DNA of 25,365 nt from Lingula anatina (Eukaryota > Brachiopoda > Lingulata > Lingulida > Lingulidae). The position numbers and the translations under genes are program-made. Positions 20,001 to 25,365 of this stretch are shown here, piece after piece. The number at the start of each line of letters is the position of its first letter. Position 1 is the stretch's first letter. The stretch is taken from NCBI RefSeq assembly GCF_001039355.2, contig NW_019775653.1, positions 237,562 to 262,926 on the forward strand, given 5' to 3'. The notes beneath the pieces were generated by a model. The model had not been told where the DNA came from and searched no databases. It saw only the letters and a program-made list of their open reading frames with translations.

Positions 20001-22672
20001 GAATAAAATTCTGGCTTGTAGAGGTAGCCAGTGTAAACTTTTTAAAACTGGGGAGATGTGTATGCTTGTGGATGTCCGAGTTAATAATCTGGCCGAAATA
20101 TTTTGAATGCGCTGCAGTCTGGCAATTTATTTCTTTGGACAACCGTATAAAATGCAGTTGCAGTAATGTAATCGAGATGTAACTAAACAATTTATGACTG
20201 TGGCTGCAGCAGAGTCAGACAACTGATTGCGAATTGCACTTATGTTCCTAATGTTAAAAACCGCTGTCCTGCATACACTGGCAATATGTTTGTTCATACA
20301 AAGCGATCCATCTAAAAATACACCAAGATTTTTTGCATAGGTTTTTCGCTTAATAATGCTTGATCCAATTTTGAGCTGAATTTGTTGTGCTATCATACGA
20401 TTATGTGGCTGACTTATTACCAAAAGTTCAGACTTTCCATCGTTAATTTTCAACTTATTACTAATCAGCCACCTGCGAAGATCGTCAATACATTTAGACA
20501 ATATATCAATAGATTCTTTTGGATTTTCTAGATTGCAACAAGTAAAAATCTGTGTGTCATCAGCATAAATATGATAGCCAATCTTATGATGTCTTAGTAT
20601 GGCCCCAATTGGTAAGGTATACATGCAAAAAACAAGAGGTCCTAGAACACTGCGTTGTGGCACACCGAAAGCTATTTCTGAAACATTTGATAATATGCCT
20701 TTTATCATAACCTGCTGTGACCGGCCTGTAAAATAAGAACGTAAAAGACTAAAAGCAGATTCCTTAATACCAATAAAATCTAGTAGTCCATGATTAACAG
20801 TGTCAAAAGCTGCCGATAGGTCCAACAGGACTAAAAGAACCACTGAATGTTTATCCACTCCACATAAAAGATCACTTTTAATCCTAAGTAGAGCTGACTC
20901 AGTACTGTGTCTGGCCTTGTATGCAGATTGCATTGGCTCTATAAGATTGTTTTTCTCTAAGTGTGCAACCAGTCTGGCGGCAATGACCCTTTGACCCTTA
21001 TGTCTGGCCTCATCACCGAAAACGACGTGATTCCAGTGTTTCGGCTGCAAACGCACGTGGTCCCCAGCCCATTTCAGACGTCGCTGTACATGACCTGCTG
21101 TTAACAGTGGTTTCCCTACTGGTCTTCGTGCAAAATAACCGGCTTGCAGTTATCTCTTGTTCACGAGGGACCTTGAAACGGGCGTTTGAATGACATTCTG
21201 CGACTCTTTTCTGAGGACACTGGTTGTCTTTGTACGACCAGCATGGCGCACTCTAAGGAGAAGGCGATCCTGTCTTCTTGGTGTGATACGCAGACACCCT
21301 GGTCGAGGTATTGGCGTAGGTGCCCTGTTGTAGCATTTCTTTGGAGGACTTTACTAACGGTTCCTGATATATGTTGCATTGCCTAGCAATTGCTATCCGT
21401 TTCTGGCCATTTTCTCTGAGAGCAGGGATCCCCTAGTAAGCTGCGTTGCTTAGCTGTCGAACCATATCTTCTCTAAAGTACCTGTCAAGTTTCAGAGCGA
21501 TCCCTTTGTTGCTTCTCTAAATACACTCCAAAGACTGGCCAAACCCATGCGTTTTTATACAAGGGCAGAAATTGCCAAAAAGACCACCGGTCACATTTCT
21601 GACCACAGAACATGCAACTGCATGCATCAATTGTTTCGAGAGTTGTGTGGTAATTAGGTAACACACCTGGCTACACATGGAGTGACACCTAGGTTTTGGA
21701 TTTAAAGAGAAAATAAATATTTTGTAGAAAATTTACTTGCCAAAAAATAATATTCCATATTAAGTAGTAACCCTGTATATGGAACAGATGATACTTCCTG
21801 CAATTAAAATTTACCTGATGAGAAGTAGACATGAACGCTCTTTTTCTAGTATTTTACAAAAAGATCTCTTGTAAATGAAGACAATTGTAACTTTAATATG
21901 AGAAACGTTCCCACGAAGAGATGGAGAATCTTCACGTTTTATGTATTTTTTAATCATTTTCACAGTGTCTACATGCCAAAAGACGAGTCATCCAACCTCC
22001 CAACGTTTTACGGTCTCGTGCTTGAAAAGCTGGACGGAAAGCACCAAGAAGGTACTATACTGTTAAGAAATATTTTATGTTTAGGAGCTACCTTAAAAAA
22101 GACGTCTTTATCCACTTTCACTTTGCAGCTCGTTGTTGACAAGGGAAGTATTATCTTCAATAACACCCCACGGATAATCCACTAGTTTGAAAGCTGTCAC
22201 ATTAAGCTGGTTTTTATCTGACATATCTTACCTTTTTATTGACTCACCTCATTCTTTTAGTGATTAAGTGCCAAGTATATTGGATTTTTCACTAGTTTGA
22301 AAGCTATCACTACGTAAACGTAACAATAAGCTTGTTTTTATCTGGTACATTTTACTTTCTAATTGACTCACTTCACCCTTTAAGAGATTAAGTGCCAGAA
22401 ATGTACTGTAGTGTAGCGTAAAGAGGTCTTTCATCAACCTCATGTAAATATGTGAATTCTATTCATTTATTTTATGCTCTCAAATTCAATGCTCTTAAAC
22501 CCAGAGTTGTACCTAAAATGCCGCCGATGTCAACACAGAGTGTCATGGAGGAACAGCATCGTAAACTTGAGAGATCACGTGTCTATTGGATCTGGATTTC
22601 ACGGGTCGGAAGACATTCATCTTTTCAAGGAAAGAGATCATACGCAAGTTCACTGTTTTAAGGATCCAAAAA
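17046..22672 (+). CDS. Gene B: 5' part of a paralogue of gene A with CULT-like modules (3' end not in window)
   Basis: Six exons: 17046-17178, 17335-17526, 17891-17955, 18373-18452, 21966-22051, 22505-22672, all GT-AG with matching phases. The ATG at 17046 has a strong Kozak context (caacATGG). The leader, about 44 residues, is polar and Ser/Arg-rich (RRTTSISSPSRSS) with no signal peptide, so the product is probably cytosolic or nuclear. It is followed by module 1 and then by the first exon of module 2, about 80% identical in protein to gene A's first visible exon. The last donor (22673, gtgagt) is intact but no next exon is found up to 25365. The remaining exons, expected to encode the rest of module 2, module 3 and a caspase-like domain, would lie beyond the window; if absent, gene B is a truncated copy. 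Confidence 0.75.
17227..17263 (+). repeat. (CT)n microsatellite
   Basis: Imperfect CT repeat in the first intron of gene B, upstream of the acceptor at 17334. Confidence 0.9.
19394..19700. repeat. Duplication around a single N: second unmerged assembly overlap
   Basis: 19394-19542 and 19544-19700 are the same sequence except for an 8-base indel (tattccat, present only in the right copy), with one N at 19543. As at 3752, this looks like two overlapping contig ends from different haplotypes left unmerged. It sits in the 3' part of the non-LTR element, so the doubled tail is probably not biological. Confidence 0.85.
19394..20998 (-). mobile_element. 5'-truncated CR1/L2-type non-LTR retrotransposon inserted in the Tc1 transposase
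   Basis: RT on the minus strand, about 20998-20127: ARLVAHLEKNNLIEP, SAYKARHSTESALLRI, LDLSAAFDTVNH, FGVPQRSVLGP, and HIYADDTQIF with the catalytic YADD. After frameshifts the C-terminal part follows at 19919-19722 (RNLWSVDQLLL, RLKTYGDISF, PKEWNLLPLEIR). The 3' end is an (ATT)n tail at about 19410-19394. There is no endonuclease domain, so it is a truncated copy; the junction after FGDEAR of the transposase places it after the Tc1 in time. The clade name is from motif resemblance. Confidence 0.88.
22505..22672 (+). other. First exon of CULT-like module 2 in gene B
   Basis: Reads ELYLKCRRCQHRVSW, then GSGFHGSEDIHLF, ending HCFKDPK. It differs from gene A's 7218-7382 exon at about 10 of 54 residues, several conservative (E/D, T/S, K/R), and has one extra codon at the start. 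Phase 1 at both ends, as in gene A. Cys pair and HG.. motif are conserved. Confidence 0.8.
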
Positions 22673-23200
22673 GTGAGTGGTTGACCAGGTGGAAGGCAAA
22701 CTGATTTCCACCTCGTCAGATATTGAGACAAACGACATATAAAAAAAAACAAACCAATAGGGCCTAATTTATGATCTCATAATTGCAGGAAAACGCAACC
22801 GTAAAATTTGTCATCGCTTAAGCCCCGGAATCAGCAGGAATCAAGCAGAACCAGCCGGAATGACTAAATTTAAAAATCGTACTACATTCGGGAAGAAATT
22901 TCAAATTGAACTAAATTCTTGTCCACCGTGAATAAAATCGGAGTCCAAGTGACTTCAAACTTGGTGTCCAGCAGTGGTGCCTAAAATAACTCCCAATTAG
23001 AGTCAAGTTGACTCCGCGCGATGGAGTAACGCCATCCCAGATCCCACAGGAGGGTCACAATTGATTCCATTCACAACTGACTCCACAATTGACTCCATCC
23101 CTTGATTTATCTCTATAAAAGAGTCACCATGGCCCCATATTTTAAAAGGAATATTTGACTCCTTGGCACATAATGAAAAAAAAAGACACAAGAACAACAG
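22673..23200. other. Gap with no recognised gene
   Basis: Follows gene B's last visible donor. I searched for the next exon (expected to encode an LTVEDVDIDC-like string, phase 1 to 0) and did not find it. 22980-23110 carries several 'gactcc' and 'ttgactcca' words in short repeats. Minus-strand open frames across 23000-23545 lack motifs. Confidence 0.5.
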
Positions 23201-23245
23201 TAACAAGCGGCGAGACAGCAGGTTCCGTTTATTAAGGACTAATAT

Positions 23246-23317
23246 GTCCCCGGAAGAGTTCGAACCCACGTCTTCCCGCTCCGGAGGCGGACACTTTAAC
23301 CACAAGGTCATCCGGTC
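23246..23317 (-). repeat. tRNA-derived SINE head (tRNA-Arg-like)
   Basis: On the minus strand the A box region ttgtggttaaagtgtccgcc and the B box gggttcgaactc are spaced as in a tRNA. The anticodon arm gives stem CCGC/GCGG around a 7-base loop with CCG at the anticodon place (Arg-like). Two acceptor-stem pairs are wrong and no D stem of normal strength forms, so I read this as a SINE head with pol III promoter, not a working tRNA gene. Confidence 0.65.
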
Positions 23318-23599
23318 GCATGTAGTGGTGTAATAGCAATAACAAACATTTTGTAAATCTGGTAATAAACAGCATGACATATACATATACCACAGTATAC
23401 CAATGAGTAAGCATACCTCCCCAGTGACATCCATTGGCGGGTCAAACCTACAACCTAGAAACAAAACCTGCTGACCTGTATACCAACATATCACATAAAG
23501 GGTGTGGGAAAAATAAAGAAATGCTGAAAACAAAGTAAAATACAAAATAACTTAAAATTGATAACAAATTTACACGAAGTACATACGAAAGTGTAAGAA

Positions 23600-23995
23600 A
23601 AAGGATAGACGAAAAGGTTGCAAAGACCCAAAGCCGGAGAAGTTTACGTTAGCGTTGAAATAATTTGCCTTATCCCCGACCAAGTGTGCTAATATCGTTA
23701 TGAAAGGATAGATAAAAGTATATATATTGATGCACCTTGAAAGATCTACATTATAGTTGTTAAATAATCCCCGAAGAAGGCCCAGGGGCCGAAAGCTCGA
23801 ATTGTATTTAACAACTATAATGTAGCTCTTTCAAGGTGCATCAATATATATACTTTTATTTTTATCAAGGTCTATACGGTGAATCAACATGAATCATCAA
23901 AAGGATAGATAGAAACGTTGGAATACCCAAAGCCAGAGAAGTTTACGTTATCGTTGAAATAGTTACCCTTTTCTCCGACTGGGTGAGCTAAAATG
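23600..23995 (+). repeat. Direct repeat of about 96 bases flanking a fold-back insertion
   Basis: About 23600-23695 and 23900-23995 are diverged copies (aaggatagac/aaggatagat start, cccaaagcc.gagaagttta core). The Penelope-type fold-back lies between them. Confidence 0.7.
23714..23857. mobile_element. Penelope-type fold-back pLTR remnant with hammerhead-like core
   Basis: Arms 23714-23766 and 23805-23857 are near-perfect inverted copies of about 53 bases. The centre, 23770-23799, reads ccgaagaaggccc, ag, ggggcc, gaaagctcg: a stem flanked by CCGAAGA and GAAA, the layout of the hammerhead ribozyme core (CTGATGA, stem II, GAAA) found in Penelope-like element pLTRs, here with changed catalytic bases. 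No RT is attached. Confidence 0.6.
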
Positions 23996-24178
23996 GTGTC
24001 GTTAGATAGTGTCGTTAGATTCCCTGTGTCGTTCTGTGTACGAAAGTGAAGTGAGCAAAAAGAAATACAGAGGAAGCCTTATATATGCTGTGGAATGAAA
24101 ACTGTTCAGTGCAGGGTGTGGTACAGGCATGTGACGGTGCGGTTACGTAAGTGCGGTGGCCTGTAACGTTATAATTTG

Positions 24179-24201
24179 TAGAGAGAGAGAAAGAGAGAGA
24201 A
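24179..24201 (+). repeat. (GA)n short repeat
   Basis: Purine run of GAGA words in repeat-rich non-coding sequence; nothing else is recognised in 23996-24420. Confidence 0.7.
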
Positions 24202-24426
24202 AACAAGGAAGGACAAAAGAGAAAGAACGGAAAATGTACTTCGCATGAATAATAAGTAAACAAAGAACAAACTCAAATAAAAATAAAAATAAATAAATAA
24301 AAATATCGCGGGCAGTTACAGTCGGAATTCCGTGAGAATATTTAGAATGCAGTCATAGTGCAGTTAGAATACTATTCAAATGCCATATGGCCATTCAATA
24401 ATTGTTATCGGAGCAGCATATCCATC

Positions 24427-24856
24427 ATGGTGAGGGACTGCATCAGCATCCATGGTGTGGGTGAATTGGTAGTGGTTGATGGAAACATGAATCACCAGAA
24501 ATATATCGATATCTATTACTAACATCCTTGGTGACAGGAATTATCAATTTGTTTACCAGGATGACAGTGCTCTTTGTCACATACCCAGAGCAGTTGATGA
24601 TTGGTTTGACCAACAGGACATTCGCAGGGTGATGTGGCCTGTCCAGAGTCCGGATACAAACATAATAGAAAATGTGTGGAATGATATGTCAAAACTTTTG
24701 ACAAATGCCCGTCCAACCAGCAGACAAACTCTGTTAGATTCAGTGTTTCATGCTTGGGCCAGCATAAGCCGTGAACGCATCAGACAATTATATGAATCCT
24801 TGCCTCGCAAACTGGCAGCTATTATTAGGTCACGTGTCTATGCCACTAAGTCCTAA
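24427..24856 (+). pseudogene. Tc1/mariner transposase fragment, frameshifted
   Basis: Reads MVRDCISIHGVGEL, VDGNMNHQKYIDI, then after a frameshift near 24515 NYQFVYQDDSALCH (second catalytic Asp) and WPVQSPDTNIIENVWNDM (catalytic Glu), ending near ATKS and TAA at 24856. The N-terminal half and TIRs are not found. The sequence differs clearly from the Tc1 copy at 18522-21775, so it is a different family. Confidence 0.85.
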
Positions 24857-24904
24857 TTTTGGACTTGAAACTGCATATCTTGGTAGAATGTATATTATAC
24901 TCTC

Positions 24905-24906
<2 letters not shown>

Positions 24907-24941
<35 letters not shown>
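24907..24941 (+). repeat. (GT)n microsatellite
   Basis: About seventeen GT units directly after the Tc1 fragment. Confidence 0.97.
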
Positions 24942-24944
<3 letters not shown>

Positions 24945-25254
24945 GTGAAATATGATGTTAATAAAATGATACCAAGAGCATATCATTCCACAGTCATTTA
25001 TCTCCCCAAAAGAATTGGTTCAGTAGGGGTGACACTTCTATTGTCCAGTGTGTGTAGCTCATTCTGCCTCCAGTGAGACTAGGGTATTAAATTGGTTTCA
25101 TTATTTTTTCGTGTTATGTACTTTAAACTCAGGAAATGAAGAACAGGAAACGTCACATGTTCCTTTAATTTCTAGTAAATGTTGCCCATTTTTCAGGGTA
25201 GTTTTTTTTATAGCCCCCCTTGATTCAAATCAGGGCCTCGAGTCCTTTGTTACC

Positions 25255-25317
25255 ACCCTGAGCTTCAGAGATAACTTGCCACTAACCTCTTCACTATAGC
25301 CTATCTTCATCGTGTCA
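25255..25317. repeat. 62-base segment also present in the Penelope remnant
   Basis: accctgagcttcagagataa onward to atcgtgtca is nearly identical to 9509-9571. In this copy it is followed by agttacctctga, an imperfect inverted match to its own start (tcagagataact). Around it, 24942-25365 shows no gene. Confidence 0.75.
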
Positions 25318-25365
25318 AGTTACCTCTGACCACATTCGATAGCCTCCGCCGCCCGCCAATCAAAT

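Larger units (their letters stand above)
18838..21386 (-). pseudogene. Tc1-type DDE transposase, in two halves and frameshifted
   Basis: Order on the minus strand: N-terminal part, 21386 to about 21002 (ISGTVSKVLQR, then RRPVGKPLLTAGHVQRRLKW and WNHVVFGDEAR, holding the first catalytic Asp); then a retrotransposon; then 19390-18838 (EFLVRRAES, GGNVSVWGAF, YQDDCATPH with the second Asp, SPDMNPNENLW with the catalytic Glu, ending AAGGHTPY and TGA). DD34E-type spacing is kept, but at least two frameshifts or stops and the insertion make it inactive. Confidence 0.9.
18522..21775 (-). mobile_element. Tc1/mariner element with intact TIRs, split by a retrotransposon
   Basis: Terminal inverted repeats of about 27 bases begin cagggttactacttaatatg at 18522 and end as the reverse complement at 21775. 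Each is bordered by the TA target duplication (18520-18521, 21776-21777). It lies antisense in gene B's 3.5-kb intron. Removing the inner retrotransposon leaves about 1.6 kb, a normal Tc1 length. Confidence 0.92.
17335..22051 (+). other. CULT-like zinc module 1 of gene B (four exons)
   Basis: 141 residues. It opens LNCHKCGSTLAKTLDV (CxxC); the middle has a long EPEQEEGRD insert; then LMWFQHY, KCYCKFCKK (second Cys group ending in CxxC), QVGSVY and FYGLVLEKLDG. From the WF to the VG the string aligns with cereblon's HSWFPGY...IGW without a gap, but only the first of the three cage Trp is kept; the others are Arg and Ser. Cysteine pairs argue for a folded zinc domain; the loss of the cage argues against cereblon-like imide binding. 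Confidence 0.65.
17817..22396 (+). repeat. Intron repeat, three dispersed copies (17817-17890, 22182-22272, 22291-22396)
   Basis: The tail of the intron before exon 17891 (ctatcactatgtag...ttttatctggtacattatac...ttttag) recurs twice in the intron after exon 21966-22051, with words such as gaaagctatcactacgtaa, tttttatctggtacattt, attgactcac and gattaagtgcca. The two later copies are in tandem. In the first copy the final AG is a used splice acceptor; the others are not followed by coding sequence. Confidence 0.6.

Noticed and set aside
23246-23317. Working tRNA-Arg gene
   Set aside because: A and B boxes and an anticodon-like arm are present, but the acceptor stem has mismatches and the D arm is poor; a SINE head fits better.
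23003-23545. 180-residue minus-strand open frame
   Set aside because: It runs across the tRNA-like SINE and repeated gactcc words, has no recognisable domain and no splice context.
1-25365. CRISPR arrays, operons or other prokaryotic features
   Set aside because: Spliced animal genes and animal retroelements throughout; no regularly spaced repeats were seen.

Overview
The window is genomic DNA of an invertebrate animal, most likely a marine one. The evidence is AT-rich sequence, GT-AG introns of about 100 bases to 3.5 kb, single-copy exons with clean phases, and a dense mix of Tc1/mariner, Penelope-like, non-LTR and tRNA-derived repeats. Domain shuffling and repeat content resemble amphioxus, hemichordates or echinoderms, but nothing here fixes the species.

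Layout, left to right. (1) 843-2839, + strand: seven exons of the lysosomal enzyme alpha-N-acetylglucosaminidase (NAGLU), covering the part up to the first catalytic Glu; both ends of the gene are absent. (2) 2840-7217: no more NAGLU. It holds a CpG-rich patch with an E2F-type palindrome and a possible first exon with an in-frame stop, then a one-N assembly join at 3752 flanked by two near-identical 174-base copies. (3) 7218-12263, + strand ('gene A'): nine exons encoding two zinc-binding modules that resemble the cereblon CULT domain (beta-tent fold), followed by a single-exon caspase-like peptidase with His/Cys motifs SGHG and DACRG. A Penelope-like retroelement remnant sits in one intron. 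(4) 12264-17045: intergenic, with a 300-base-arm inverted repeat and a 60-base-arm hairpin just upstream of the next gene. (5) 17046-22672, + strand ('gene B'): the 5' part of a tandem paralogue. It has a start codon, a Ser/Arg-rich leader, one complete CULT-like module and the first exon of a second module that is about 80% identical to gene A's first exon. A 3.25-kb Tc1 element, itself split by a CR1/L2-type retrotransposon and a second one-N join, fills its largest intron. (6) 22673-25365: repeats only (tRNA-like SINE, Penelope fold-back, Tc1 fragment, GT microsatellite).

The most notable system is the gene A/B family. Each of the three CULT-like modules is encoded by four exons with the identical phase series 1-1-0-2-1, so the unit is symmetric and could be duplicated without breaking frame. 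Put together, the family architecture appears to be leader, module 1, module 2, module 3, caspase-like peptidase. This full order is inferred from two incomplete neighbours. It suggests a ligand- or degron-sensing receptor coupled directly to a protease, but no ligand or pathway can be read from the sequence.
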